Source: Malachius bipustulatus
Lineage: Eukaryota > Arthropoda > Insecta > Coleoptera > Melyridae
DNA length: 64,000 nt
Reading direction: 5' to 3'
Assembly: GCA_910589415.1 (NCBI GenBank)
Contig: OU342631.1
Span: 60,788,598-60,852,597 of the forward strand
Below, one piece after another: positions 1-11,338 of this stretch. Positions within the stretch are counted from its first letter, which is position 1; each line of letters opens with the position of its first letter. The translations under genes were made by a program, and so were the position numbers. The notes beneath the pieces were generated by a model, which ran no database searches, had not been told where the DNA came from, and saw only the letters and a list, made by a program, of their open reading frames with translations.

Positions 1-691
1 TTTGGTTGCCTATCATTCTCCCTGGTAAAATCGAAACTGACGGAATTTGGAATAATATAGTCCAATAAAGTCTAAAAAGTCATACGTATCGATTAAGAAT
101 ACACATCCTTTTGATAGTTCGATTTATTTTGTTTCATATACTGGTTCTCGTAGAAACCGTCCAGTTTGTCTAAACACTCCATCCCGCATAAATAAGTATA
201 CGTCAACATTGGTTTTGAATGAGAATTAAATGCACAACACCGAGGATAGAATGTCATTACGTGAATAAATTTTATGTAGTTGTCAGTGGCTCTCAAACTG
301 ACGTAAGCGTTTCAATTAATTGTTTGAATGATTCCTTCAATAATTACACTCGTTCACAACTTGACAATTAACTGTTTGACATTTTCTGGTGAAATTAAAA
401 ATATTAATTCGGACGGTTAGTGTCACGTCACATCTGACTTTTTAAAGTTAATCGTACTATATCAATCTTTTTTTTTCTTCTTTGATAACAGCAGAATGAT
501 TAAAAATAAAAATTTCCTGGAGCAATTAACAACTTGAATTATTAAAGAGAAGAATTGAATATTTTGGGAGCGGGTTGTTGCTTTCTTGTTAGGGTTAAAT
601 TCATCAAGCACAATTATTGTGAATTAGGGTAGCAACAATTAAAATTTATGTGGCATATTATGGTTCCGGCCGTGGTGTGTGGTGGATTATA
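1..691. other. AT-rich sequence, no gene recognised
   Basis: No coding similarity, RNA gene or mobile-element terminus could be recognised on either strand. The short open frames here lack any family motif. The stretch ends at the TA dinucleotide that is the left target-site copy of the MITE starting at 692. Confidence 0.5.
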
Positions 692-1309
692 CAGGGTGAT
701 CCCGAAATGGCGGACACGGACAGCACCACAGCATCTATTGTGGATTAAAGATTCTAAGTTTTATTTACTGTTTTCTCAAGTATGACCCCCTTAAGAAGAT
801 ATGACCACTTTTGTAGAAAATAAAGTCACAACACTGCACTGGATACCCTTTTTCAGGCAGAAAAATAATGTGTAGGTCTACAATACCCAGATAGAATGTT
901 ACCATGGAAACATATAAAATGGAAACACAACAAAGCTTAAAACAATAATCGTTGCGCGGATACGACATAGTCGATAATATTATTCAAAATCTCTAATTCG
1001 AACAACGATGCCACATTGAGAAATTTTGTTGAACCCGGGGAATAGGTAAACTTTGAATGCCTGTTAATCCGTTCCCGATAATAAAAATAATAAAAAGCAA
1101 ACACTATCGTAATCGTTATGTCAAATCATGTGCTTTGCCAGTGGAGGTTGTTTAAATTTGACCGCCATTTCGATTTAAAGTTTGGAAAAAGGACACCCTA
1201 TATCTCGGTAACGAAGCCGAGGAACCCATTTTTGTTTTAAATTTACAGTCTTTCTGAACATCCTCTACAACACCCTGTATTCCGTGTCCGCCATTTCGGG
1301 ATCAACCTG
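692..1309. mobile_element. TA-flanked MITE, subfamily A (CAGGGTGATCCCG termini)
   Basis: The left end starts CAGGGTGATCCCGAAATGG and the right end is its inverted copy (28 of about 29 bases match by eye). TA lies directly outside both ends (690-691 and 1310-1311), which is the Tc1/mariner-type duplication. The element is 618 bp and has no coding capacity. A second TIR-like ACAGGGTG unit sits just inside the right end. A truncated, inverted relative occupies about 43570-43961, and a different subfamily with similar internal sequence is at 44635-45195. What is seen is the inverted termini; the assignment to Tc1/mariner is inference from TA duplication. Confidence 0.8.
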
Positions 1310-1311
1310 TA

Positions 1312-2390
1312 TGTTTTCGATAATATATCGGATAAAATTCCCAAAGTTGTCTTGTTCTTCTCGACAATTCGTCAAACAGGAAAGAAAAAAAGAAAAAGAA
1401 AACCCTCATAGGATTGGGGTAAGTACATTGTTCAATTGCTTGACCGTCAAATTCTGAGGGGGATATTTGTTTCAGGTTTTTTTTCCCTCTATATTACCTA
1501 CAATCATTATTATTTCTTCTGAGTTTTGGTATCCAACATTGTTGAGGCTACTTTTGTCACCATCGCTGTGAGGTGCTGTTTTCGTACTCCTCTATTTGAG
1601 CATTCCGAGCTGTTCCTGCAGGTGCCACTGTGACAGAGGAACGACTGCAGCCAGGTTTTTTTTTATATTAGCCCTCGATCATTGACACCTCGTGAACGTA
1701 ACTTAACTGCATTATTACGGCAAATTGCCTTATTTAAATTTTTATTAATTCGGAATTTTTATGTACTGCATTACTACAGCAGATTGCCTTATTTATATTT
1801 TTAATAATTCAGAATTTTTATGTAATAATATGTGTGAATACTCCAAACAGCTGTTTTGCGGACCGCTTTAACATTGTTATCTATACGTGAAATAATGTCA
1901 TATTATATTGTCGGTGGTTATTTTGAAATTTTAGTGCAACACAATAAACCTCATTTAGGTACTCTGTAACGAAGTCGCGTATTTTCGACTTCGTTTTTCA
2001 TTAGATAGCATTCAGGAAATTTAAATTCAATCAAAATACAATAGTTAATTCTCAAAGTCATATTATTCAAATCAAGTTTCATGCAATAATCTATTTTCCA
2101 TCTTCATTTTGATAGTAGGTAATAATAATGAAAATGTAATTTTTATGAAAAGCCGAAGAGTAATTATTATAATTTTAATAAATAGCATAAATCCGCGAGC
2201 CGGCGACACGAATTTTATTTTCATGAAAGTTTTGAGATTTTTTATACGCGGAGTTGACATTTATTGCCAACTGAATCGGTGCAGTTAGCGACCGTTTTCG
2301 TGAAGCCTTTCCGGAAGAATCAAACGAACGGTACAGAAAAAGTGGCGTGCCCGTTTTTGCTTTTCGATAGCGGGTACAAACAGATAGGAA
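1312..2390. other. AT-rich sequence, no gene recognised
   Basis: Non-coding by inspection. Two near-identical ~65-bp segments around 1708-1750 and 1760-1820 (ACTGCATTA-TACGGCA/CAGCAGATTGCCTTATTTA) form a short local direct duplication. Nothing else is recognisable. Confidence 0.4.
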
Positions 2391-4330
2391 GGGTATAAAT
2401 ATGGGTGTATGGATTGCTAGCGTCCTCTTTCATTTTTCCGTCGCTGCCTGACTTAGAAATTAGTTACTGCTGTTAATCGAAGTTCCGACCGACGCTTTCC
2501 GGTAGAAACCGTCTAACGAGCCGTACCGACGAGAATAATAGAAAGTCCCAAGTCCCGAAGTTTGCAAAGTCGCGATATTAGAGTCAGTTCGCCTAAGTTA
2601 GTTTTTTTTTTTAGTTTTTGCCGCCACGTACTTGTGCTAACCAGTTCCATACGCCCTCGATACCCAGATACAAGGTAGGTGTTTTGATTTAAACTTTATT
2701 CATTTCTGGTACCGCCGATTCAACCCTGTCTATACATCCCGACCATTAACTGCCCCGATAAGCACCAAGTCAATTCCCCCATATTCTCCGAAGGCCATAT
2801 AGCAGCGGGGTCACTAACATCTCTAGCTGTAGGGTAAGCGATGTAAGCGACCTCCCCTCGTGGCTGGGCAACAGGTGAAATAATTTTAACTTGTACCTAG
2901 TGCCTTTCCTGAAAGCGCCTGTCCTCTCCCGGAAACCCCGCCTCGACACTCGGGTACCTTTGGTAGGGACGCCAGCCGAACGCGATAAAAATATATTGAG
3001 ATATCCTTTCATCGTTCTCTCACGGCCCGATCCTGATTTGTTCAGTTTAAATTGTTTGCCCCCCCCCCCACAGAGCGTAGTGCCGCCTCCCGGTAATGAT
3101 CGCCCATGTAGATTTTGTATATATTTTTTTCTAGATTTAAAGTTAAAGTTGAGTTAGGTCTAGTTTGTTATTTGGTAAATATTTTCCCGTTGGTAGGTAT
3201 TTTAATTTTTATATAATTGGATAGGTATTATAGGGATCATATTTTTTGGGTTTAATTAAATCTTGATAATTGATTTTCAGTTTTCGTAGGTAGGTACTTT
3301 GATTTTTGTTTATGTATTTTTCCGTAAATTTAAACTTAGATTTTTCCCGTAGGTTACAATAACCAGTAAAATAACTTTTTGCACACCTTACGTACGTGAA
3401 TTTTTTTTTGTAAATTTAAAACTTAGAATTTTTCAGTAGGCTGTAATAACCAGTAAAATAGATTTGCTTCTTGTACACGTTACGTACGTGGATGTTTTTT
3501 CCAAAATTCGAACTTAGAAGCATTTCAGTAAGTAGTAATAACCAGTAAAGTAATTTTGCTTTTCGCACATGTCACGTACGTGGATGTTTTCATGAATTTG
3601 TACTTAGAAAAATTATTTCCGGTAATCTGTAACAATTGTGACAATAAATTTTTGTTCCCCGTAAAGACGTTTATGTACATTTAATTTTGGTGGCAAAACT
3701 CTGTGGATTCGATAACGATTTATTTTGTGTCAATAAATAATAATTCATGAAAATTTGGGCCTTTCTGTTTTACCGAAATTTTCCGCTCACAATTGACCGA
3801 ACGACCCGTCATAAATTAACCGAGAGTGAAGGAAAAGGTAAGAAACCCTCTCGTAGAAATTACAATAGCCAGCCGGACCGCCAGCACCAGCACTACCGTC
3901 ATCTCATAGGCAGGCACTCTGTCGGCCGAACGCCGTTCGCACGCCGACCAGCACCAGCACCGGCACCACCGAGTGATATTAACCTCGCTTACATCTCCGC
4001 TCCACGGGAAGGCACAAGGGACGTTCAGTGGGCGATTAAAGCCCGTTCCATTGAACACATCGTCTTCGGTGATAACTTCATCTGACCCCTGGCGTTTCCG
4101 TTTCTCCATTGAGCTGCCTTTAGGGACAAGGATACGATAAACGTATCATCTGTGCGACTCAGGCAATTGGGAAATATTTAGCGAAAACATTTTCCCCAGG
4201 GAGTTTTCCCCTTAATAAAAATCTGGCGCCCGAGCAAACCGCCGAACTCCATCTGCATACGATCCGTGAATTTCCCAGCGAGCCCGAGAACGTCACAACT
4301 CTTTTATATTAAATTTGGTTATTACCTACA
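2391..4330 (+). other. Possible LTR-retrotransposon remnant: TATA-like promoter and primer-binding-site-like motif
   Basis: A TATA motif (2394-2400) is followed 38 bases later by an initiator-like TCATTT (A at 2432). About 1.8 kb downstream, at about 4223, TGGCGCCCGAGC resembles the start of a lysine-tRNA-type primer-binding site, preceded by an AATAAA. No second LTR, gag or pol could be found, and the LTR boundaries are not visible. The 112-codon frame at 3747-4085 is rich in R, H, P and A and matches nothing I know. The region could equally be an unrelated promoter. This is a weak inference. Confidence 0.2.
3290..3640. repeat. Degenerate ~90-bp tandem repeat, about 3 copies
   Basis: The block containing AATAACCAGTAAA (near 3358, 3446 and 3538) followed by TACGTACGTG recurs at about 87-93 bp spacing, with clear divergence between copies. 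No coding potential. Confidence 0.65.
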
Positions 4331-4545
4331 TTATATTTTGCTTGTTACCGAATTTTCTTTTTTAATAATATTAATTAAAGTGATTATTTTTTTGAACTTC
4401 CATCTATTACATCAACAGAAACTATAAACTTGACCTAGCAGGAGAGGGCTAGGAGGGATCGAACCCTCCCGCGGAGCTAGCCTGGCCTATCCTTCTTCTT
4501 TTACTTTTTGTGCTTACTTGACGTAATTATATATCTGTACTCGTA

Positions 4546-4551
<6 letters not shown>

Positions 4552-4588
<37 letters not shown>

Positions 4589-5230
4589 TTTCCTTCCTTC
4601 TTTCTCTTATGAGTTTTGCGCACCTCCCTACCTCTCCCTCTTTTTGAGGTGTAGCACTTGGTATTCTGCAATTAAACTCTGAAAGCAGCAGGGTAGTCTA
4701 TTTTGTTGTGAAATATCGAGTATAGTATCGAGTATAGAAATTTCACTGCCGTCATCTTTCTCTTGTCAAGTGATGCAATTCCAAATCGTTCCAATAACAA
4801 GGAGTGATCAATACCTCTAGGCGGAAAGATGTGATACACTCTCACATTCGGGAGCTTAATAAGGAACTCCTCTGCACCCTTTCCAGTTCGTCAATGTGGC
4901 AATAATACTGCGGGGACCAAAATATGCTGCAATATTCTAATTTAAATCTGACGTACGCGTTATATAGGATTTTCAAAGAACGTGGATCTGCGAAATCCGT
5001 ACTATTTCTGGATATAAACCCTAACATTCTCAAAGCATGTTTCGTCACGTATTCCACATGTCCAGAGAAGGACATTCGTGACTCAAAGACACCGCATAAG
5101 TCACGCACAGTATCAGTACGAGTGAAACGTACATCTCAGCAGGTACATCAGCTGAAGACGCAGCGATAACAGGCATCGAGACAGGTGAGGCTGGAATCTG
5201 AATGCTGAAACTTTACCAAGAATATGCGGC
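4552..5230 (-). mobile_element. 3' end of a non-LTR retrotransposon (LINE) with (AAT)n tail
   Basis: On the - strand the reading from about 5130 down to about 4650 is the end of a LINE reverse transcriptase. The element then ends in an (AAT)n run, seen on the + strand as (TTA)n at 4552-4588. Simple-repeat tails of this type are known from I- and CR1-like LINEs. Everything upstream of the RT thumb is missing, so this is a 5'-truncated copy. The 5' boundary near 5230 is approximate and no duplication was recognised. Confidence 0.6.
4842..5108 (-). pseudogene. LINE reverse transcriptase, C-terminal (thumb) fragment
   Basis: An 88-codon open frame reads as the post-catalytic part of a Jockey/CR1/I-type reverse transcriptase. 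A segment with LSFS.H is followed by a lysine-rich helix, LGFISRN, then the LKILYNAYVR..LEYCS..WSP block and ELERVQ, in family order. The catalytic palm is absent. The similarity continues past the frame's end in another frame (PRG..HSLLLERFGIASLDKRK at about 4750-4830), showing a frameshift or a 3' stop. It is a dead fragment with no likely function. Family assignment beyond non-LTR RT is uncertain. Confidence 0.7.
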
Positions 5231-5350
5231 AAACTGGGACCAAGATACATGGACCTTGCCGAAATTGCGGCCAAGTTCTCCAACGTGCTACTACCTCTGG
5301 TGTGTAATGTTGTGGAACGGATACTAGAAACAAAATTTGTTTCTAAATTT

Positions 5351-5419
5351 CATTTTACATTTGCGAATATTCAAAGGGACTATTTAATAGTCCCTTTGAA
5401 TATTCGCAAATGTAAAATG
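5351..5419. repeat. Perfect 34-bp-arm inverted repeat with a 1-bp centre
   Basis: The 34 bases from 5351 (CATTTTACATTTGCG...) are repeated exactly in reverse complement up to 5419, with a single T between them. No mismatch is visible. It lies 40 bp left of a MITE and can form a long hairpin. Confidence 0.9.
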
Positions 5420-5459
5420 CAATTAACTGTTTTAGTTTTAATTTGTTTTTTTAATTATA

Positions 5460-5697
5460 TACACTGTGTTGCATAGGAAAGGTAACATAGGGAAACACTA
5501 CAGTGGATATTATTAAGGATCCAAGCCACTCTGGTTTAAAAGCTGATGGTTTCTTAGGAAACTGTATAGCATCCTAGGAAACCTGGTAGTTTCCAAGGAA
5601 ATTGTATTCTTTGAGGGATGTCATTTATTTTCAAAGTATTGTTGAAATATTCTTTACACGTATTCTCTATGTTACCTTTTCTATGCAACACGGTGTA
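5460..5697. mobile_element. TA-flanked MITE, 238 bp
   Basis: Terminal inverted repeats of about 32 bp start TACACTGTGTTGCATAGG on the left and end with the reverse complement on the right, with few mismatches. TA dinucleotides flank both ends (5458-5459, 5698-5699). The interior has several TTTCCTAGGAAACC-like motifs and no coding capacity. Confidence 0.8.
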
Positions 5698-6262
5698 TAA
5701 TAATAATATAATAATATAGGCGCATGTATTTTATTAGCAATTGTAAAATGAATAAATATCTAAGTAAGCTGACCTGACCTGACCTGTTTTATTGTATTTT
5801 AATAATGGTGTGGGTGATCATATCAATAAAAAAGTAAAAAATACATATTATAATTTATTTATATATTTTTTACATAATTGCTGTGGACATAGTAGTTATA
5901 AAACTGTAACCGCCCACCCCCCTGGCCATGTGATCTCTAGGAATTTGGAGCCCTTCGTTGTCTCGTCGTTCTTCGTAGTTTACCCTCAGTTCGTCAGATG
6001 GGATTGCAGAGATTAATTAAACAGAGAAATAAAACACACAAATTCATATAACACCTATATTACTGCTCTTATTACTTACGAAAAAAATACAATTTATATT
6101 GAAAATATAAATTTTATTAATTTTGAGTAAGTATCTGGAAAGTATCGCCGCTAAAATGTCTGTCGGTCGGTCCGTGTGTCTGTTCGCTTTTCTAGGAAAC
6201 ACTCTACAGTCGCCGGTTTTCATCTGGGAAAGTTCAAATTTGGCTCGATTGAAGCGGCGCAC

Positions 6263-8124
6263 CCCAGGTAGCAATACGTGACGACAAAATTTTAGACTTC
6301 ACGAAATCGTGACGAACGGTCGATATAACGATATTTTTATTTACAATCTTTAAAAAAACGGTGGAAATACATCGTCAAAAAAAGTGCTATCGGAATACGA
6401 TTTAAATTTTAAATAAAACTTCGTCAGAAAAGAAGTGAAGTCAAAACATAAACGAAAACGTCGCGAATAAATCGTCAACTTTTCAGCTTGTTAATTATTT
6501 TAAAAGAATCTTTGAAGGTTTTAAATAAAACTTCGTCAGAAAGCAAGTGAAGTCAAAACGTAACGAAAACGTCGCGAATAAATCGTCAACTTTTCAGCTT
6601 GTTAATTATTTCAAAAGAATCTTTGAAGGTTTTAAATAAAACTTCGTCAGAAAGCAAGTGAAGTCAAAACGTAACGAAAACGTCGCGAATAAATCGTCAA
6701 CTTTTCAGCTTGTTAATTATTTCAAAAGAATCTTTGAAGGTTTTAAATAAAACTTCGTCAGAAAGCAAGTGAAGTCAAAACGTAACGAAAACGTCGCGAA
6801 TAAATCGTCAACTTTTCAGCTTGTTAATTATTTCAAAAGAATCTTTGAAGGTTTTAAATAAAACTTCGTCAGAAAGCAAGTGAAGTCAAAACGTAACGAA
6901 AACGTCGCGAATAAATCGTCAACTTTTCAGCTTGTTAATTATTTCAAAAGAATCTTTGAAGGTTTGAAATAAAACTTCGTCAGAAAACAAGTGATATGTC
7001 AAATGTCACTGTCAGTTTTCTCTTTGTAAACAACATGGCAGAATTCAGCGGAAACGGGATAGGAGACATATATTTGTAAATTAGGAAGTAGGAAGTACCT
7101 CGTGTCTCCAATAGTTAAAGAAGTTTTTTGGTTACCTCAGCAAGAGACTACCTACTACCTATATACTGCAAGTTTTTGCATATTGTTACTACCCTAAAAA
7201 ACGTGATCTTTATTATTATTCTGCACTTCCCAGGTGGACGACGACATCAAGTTAATAGTGATATTTTTAGAAGTTACCTCGTGTCTCCAATAGTTTAAAG
7301 AAGTTTTTTTGGTTACCTCAACAAGAGACTACCTATACATATACTGTAAGTTTTTGCATATTGTTATAAATAATTGTCTTGTATACCTATAATCCTGTTT
7401 TATTACATATTTTAGTAAATTTTTTAAGGTAATCCTGTTGTTTAGTCTTCCAAAACACCCCTCACATGCCCATATTCCACTTTTTCCACTCGCGTCGCCC
7501 ACAGCGTTGCCGTACGCAACTCGTTACAAATAATATTTTAAAGTTTATAATTTTAAAGTTAATATTTTAAAGACACTTCAGGACACATTATATGTTTATA
7601 AATTAACTTTTCTACTTAAGTTTGGTTCAGGAACCTTGAAATTACGGCCTATCAGTAAGTAACATCCTGTATGTGAGAATATCGTGACTAACAAGTCACG
7701 TGTTGTGATCATAAGTATTCACGTTTTTATAACCTCAATTAGTTGATTTACGTGCGATTTTCGTAGGCTGTCAGTCACGGTATTTTTCACGTTTTTGTCA
7801 CGATTTTTTCACGACTTTGGTCACGATTTTTTCACGACACTGTCGCGATTTCTTTACGACTCTGTTACTGCTATTTCTCCACGAGTTTCTTACGATTTTG
7901 TTAATCGGTAAAGTGAATTTTTTTTAACGATATCGTCAATGTTTCGTAACGGCTGCCCAACATTCAAAAGTGTGGTTGGCGTGACCAATTCGGAAGTTAA
8001 AATTAGAGCGGTTTTATAACGTATTAGTCGTAATTTTTTTCACGAATTCGGGATCTCGTCTAACTCACGACAGCTAAAAAGGTCACATTTTCAGTCGCGT
8101 TTTCGCCACGAAATGTTACCTGGG
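6263..8124. mobile_element. Non-autonomous DNA element with CCCAGGTARCA inverted termini and an internal satellite block
   Basis: The left end CCCAGGTAGCAATACGTGAC matches in reverse complement the right end ...CACGAAATGTTACCTGGG (about 20 of 25 bases). Repeated TCACGATTTTTTCACGAC-like motifs sit near the right end (about 7790-7890), as expected for subterminal transposase-binding repeats. There is no transposase ORF. The interior contains a 111-bp tandem array, two ~95-bp direct repeats (7092-7187 and 7271-7366), and a short promoter-like segment with a 14-codon frame starting at 7034. No target-site duplication was recognised. Confidence 0.6.
6409..6998 (+). repeat. 111-bp tandem repeat, about 5.3 copies
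   Basis: The anchor TCGTCAGAAA occurs at 6421, 6533, 6644, 6755, 6866 and 6977, giving spacings of 112 and then 111 four times. Internal copies look identical; the first and last are slightly diverged. It lies wholly inside the inverted-repeat element at 6263-8124. Confidence 0.95.
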
Positions 8125-9470
8125 ACGGTCCCACGATGCCTATTGAAAATGAGCGGGATCCGTTCCCGGGAAGTGTCTTTTTTTCGGGAATTTCGGGATT
8201 TTTCGGGAATCGGCTAGGAAACACTCCAAGTGTCCGAAAGTTGTACCGATCGGGATGAAACTTGGTGGGGACGTACCTGGGGACCCCCAAATACGACCTA
8301 TTGAAAATGGGCCGGATCGGAGGATTTTAAGGCCCCCGTTCAGGGCCGTATTTTTTTAAAAACGTCCCGACATAAGGATTTGTTTCTCGGTAACGGTACA
8401 TAGCGGGGAGATTCCGTTTGCACGGTTACTTGGGGAAAGCATAGACGTACAATCTTTGTAGAGATCGTTTTTCGAAAAAATAATTAGGTGAGCGGAAAAT
8501 TAAACATAAGTGAAAAATTGGAATGTTGCCTCACTTTCTGCGCATGATTTCGATTTTTTTTTTGAAATTTCTCAAATCGATCGGAAAAACGACAAAGCAG
8601 TGTGTTAGAGTCGTTCATTGCCTACAAAAAAGATAATGTTGAAATTTCACGTGAAAAGTCGACAAAAGCGACTTATTCAAAAAACAAAAAAGTCTGTTGC
8701 TTTTTCTAAACACCAAAAAAAATTTATTTCTCAGAAACGGTGCATCTTAGCGAAATATTCAATCAGAGCTTTTTTGAGGAGCACACCGGTTACTACTTTT
8801 TTTATTTGAAACATTTTCTCGAAAAATTTGCGGTTTTCTCGTTATTTCAAGAAAAAGACCAAATTTTAGCTAAAACGTCAATTAAGCCGAAATGGCTATA
8901 AAATTTTGTACGCGGTCCAGAAAATCTAAAAGCTTGAACACTTCACAACCGAAATGCATATAAATAGTTTTTTCAAAAAGCGCCAAATAAAAAAGTTATT
9001 AAAGAAAATTCGGACCGGTGTCTGATTAAAAAATAATTTTCCTCGTTGTGACGTCACAGGTAAATTAATTAATTTCAGATGTCAGATTTGGTTAAAAATT
9101 GGTGTTTTTTTTCTCGTCATACCAGACTTATCCGGTCATTGCCGGGTTAGGTAGTGGATATTTTAGGATTGTCCATGCTTATAGATCACGTTTCTACCAA
9201 AATTTAATTCGGAAATTCAATTTTAACGGAGATCTGATAGTTTTTATGAGAGGTTGTTTTCGACAATTTTTAAGCATTTTCAAGTGGGTGCACGTGTACC
9301 CGCACAGTTTTAGCATCAGTTTCAGCTCAGATTTCGCGATCGAATCCCAGCAAAACCTCTTTTCACTTTTTTTTTTAATTTTTAATTTTTTAATTTTTTT
9401 TTTTTACAGATATGTAGATAATTTTTTGTTTGTTTTTTATTTAATAAAAAGAAAATGCGCCGTCCATTTT
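8125..9470. other. Unclassified degenerate repeat-like DNA, no gene
   Basis: The stretch contains recurrent phrases such as CCTATTGAAAATG(A/G)GC-GGATC and CGAAATGGC typical of decayed insect repeats. All open frames are short and low-complexity. No motif was recognised on either strand. Confidence 0.4.
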
Positions 9471-9474
9471 GAGA

Positions 9475-9930
9475 GCTGTCAAAAAAAAATTCACGCTTCA
9501 CGCCGCAAGTAGGCGAACTTCCAGCGTGACTTCAACTTGAAATTCGACATGTTTGACAGCTGTCACATTTGAAATTTGACAGCCGTCAGATTTGACATTT
9601 GACAGCTGTCAAAATTTTTCGCGCTTCGCGCTCAACCGTATAGCCGAACTGTTCGCATAACCTGATCTTAAGATTTGACATATTTGACAACTGACGTGTT
9701 CGACAGCTGTCACATTTGACAGCTGTCAAAATTTTTCGCGCTTCGCGCTCATCCGTATAGCCGAACTGTTCGCATAGCCTGAACTTAAGATTTTACATAT
9801 TTGACAACTGACGTGTTTGACAGCTGTCAGATTTGACATTTGACAGCTGTCAAAATTTTTCGCGCTTCGCGCTCCGTATAGCCGAACTTTCCGCATGACC
9901 TTAACTTAAGATTTGATATATTTTATCACT
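9475..9930 (+). repeat. ~120-bp degenerate tandem repeat with TTTGACAGCTGTCAAA palindromes
   Basis: The phrase TTTTTCGCGCTTCGCGCTC followed by CCGTATAGCCGAACT recurs near 9614, 9733 and 9856 (spacing about 120). A more diverged copy lies near 9485. Between them are multiple copies of the palindrome TGACAGCTGTCA. Confidence 0.8.
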
Positions 9931-11220
9931 GATATATTTGAAAAATTATATCCCTGGGTCGCGTTTACGTTTTTTCTTCATAATTAGATATTCGAACGCC
10001 ATTTTCTCCGAAATTAAGAGAGTAAGCGAGAAACGGTCTTCGGTTCGAGACTCTTTACGATTCAAAGGTACCGTTCTGAAATTTTTAACCGTTTTGATTT
10101 TTTTGATTTTTGAAGAAGGGGTCCCCCTTCTTCATTTTCAGAAAAAAACTTGCTCGGCCATTTTCTCCGGAACGGTGGGTGCGTCGAATCGACGATTGTT
10201 TTTCGTCGATAGGTTATCTCCTCTGCAACCGAAAAGTTAAAATGCAATCACGAAATCTTCCAAAATGGCCGCTACAGGCGCTTTTGAAAATTGGCCAATT
10301 CTTTTTTTCAAAATCAACTTTGACAGCTTATAAATCACAAACTATTGGGTCAATTACGACGATACTTTGCAGTCGCCTAGCACCACTTTTCGCCTACACG
10401 ACGTTACCTTTGCGATCTTCTTACGATAATCGAGGCCGAAGTTACAATAAAAAATATCAGAAATGCACATTTTCTCTTTGAAAACTTCCCCGGTTTTCAT
10501 GCAAAATTCGAGAAAATTAGCAAAAATTCGGAAACTTTTTTCTTCGCAATTTCCGGGTACAGAGAGACTCGGGGATGACTTGCGCTTGGTAGTCGAAGAA
10601 TTCTTTTGTCACAATTTTCATTTTTATCGCTCAAGTTTCAAAAATGGCGACGCTACAACGGATCGAAAATGGCCGAGTTTTTTGACGAAATTTCGAAGTT
10701 TACGTTCGCAAAAATTGACTTTCCGGTAAGAGTTCAAATTAATGTCGTGCACTAATTTGCTTCAGTTACATATATTAACTTCTGTTTAATATAACCGCCG
10801 ACTTTGTTTGAACGATTTCAATAAAATGGCGTGCGATTTAGTCGGTTGGAAGCGAAAATTTTCAATGGTCATTCATGTTCTCAAAGGAAATAGGGTTTTT
10901 CGCATATTTTTCGATGTAAATCTGTTCGCGGTGATCCAAATAAGATCACGGAGGAACTCGCGTATGGCTAAGAAAAGGGTCTCGCCCCCCACCCTCGACT
11001 CAAACTAACACGAAAGTAACTTTTTACGCGAATCTATAACTTCTACGCGAATTTTCGTAAGTTCACATATTGGTCCTTCAGGAGCAATATAGAAAAAATA
11101 GTAACAAAAAAGGAGGTGGCAGGCGTTAACTTTGACGGGGAATCTACTGCTTTCAGGGCCGTACTGATATAGAAAAACTGCAATTAAAAAAAAAACAACT
11201 GATGACAAATTTCAACTTTG
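9931..11220. other. Unclassified repeat-like DNA, no gene
   Basis: Phrases such as CGCCATTTTCTCCGAAA, AAAATGGCCG and CGGAACGGT recur with heavy divergence. Open frames of 88-123 codons on the + strand show no domain and overlap one another in different frames, so I read them as chance. Confidence 0.4.
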
Positions 11221-11235
11221 ACTGGGATCTACTGA

Positions 11236-11338
11236 CACTACGAGCCGAAGGCCCGCCATGGAGGGCCGAAGGCCCGACGCCGCCGGCAGGCCAAGATTTT
11301 CCTTACGAAATCGGTACGATTTTCGTAAGGAAAATCTT
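11236..11338. repeat. GC-rich direct repeats next to a 20-bp-arm hairpin
   Basis: GCCGAAGGCCCG occurs twice within 30 bases (from about 11242 and 11267), followed by a near-perfect inverted repeat AAGATTTTCCTTACGAAA ... TTTTCGTAAGGAAAATCTT (11294-11338). The base composition differs sharply from the AT-rich surroundings. Confidence 0.75.

Noticed and set aside
3747..4109. Overlapping 112- and 97-codon frames on opposite strands
   Set aside because: They mirror each other in a GC-richer patch, with no domain, splice or repeat support.
4440..4492. tRNA-like stretch with a GGTTCGATCC-type B box on the - strand
   Set aside because: The A-box-like TAGCTCCGCGG is almost adjacent to the B box and no cloverleaf can be drawn; not a tRNA and too weak for a SINE call.
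6409..6998. Regular repeats that might suggest a CRISPR array
   Set aside because: Units are contiguous 111-bp tandems with no spacers, in an animal genome.
9099..9512. 137-codon frame rich in Phe
   Set aside because: The hydrophobic run comes from a T-rich low-complexity tract (about 9368-9405), not from a membrane protein family.
10110..10729. Overlapping 88-123-codon + strand frames
   Set aside because: Compositionally biased (F, K, S), in competing frames of a degenerate repeat, without motifs.
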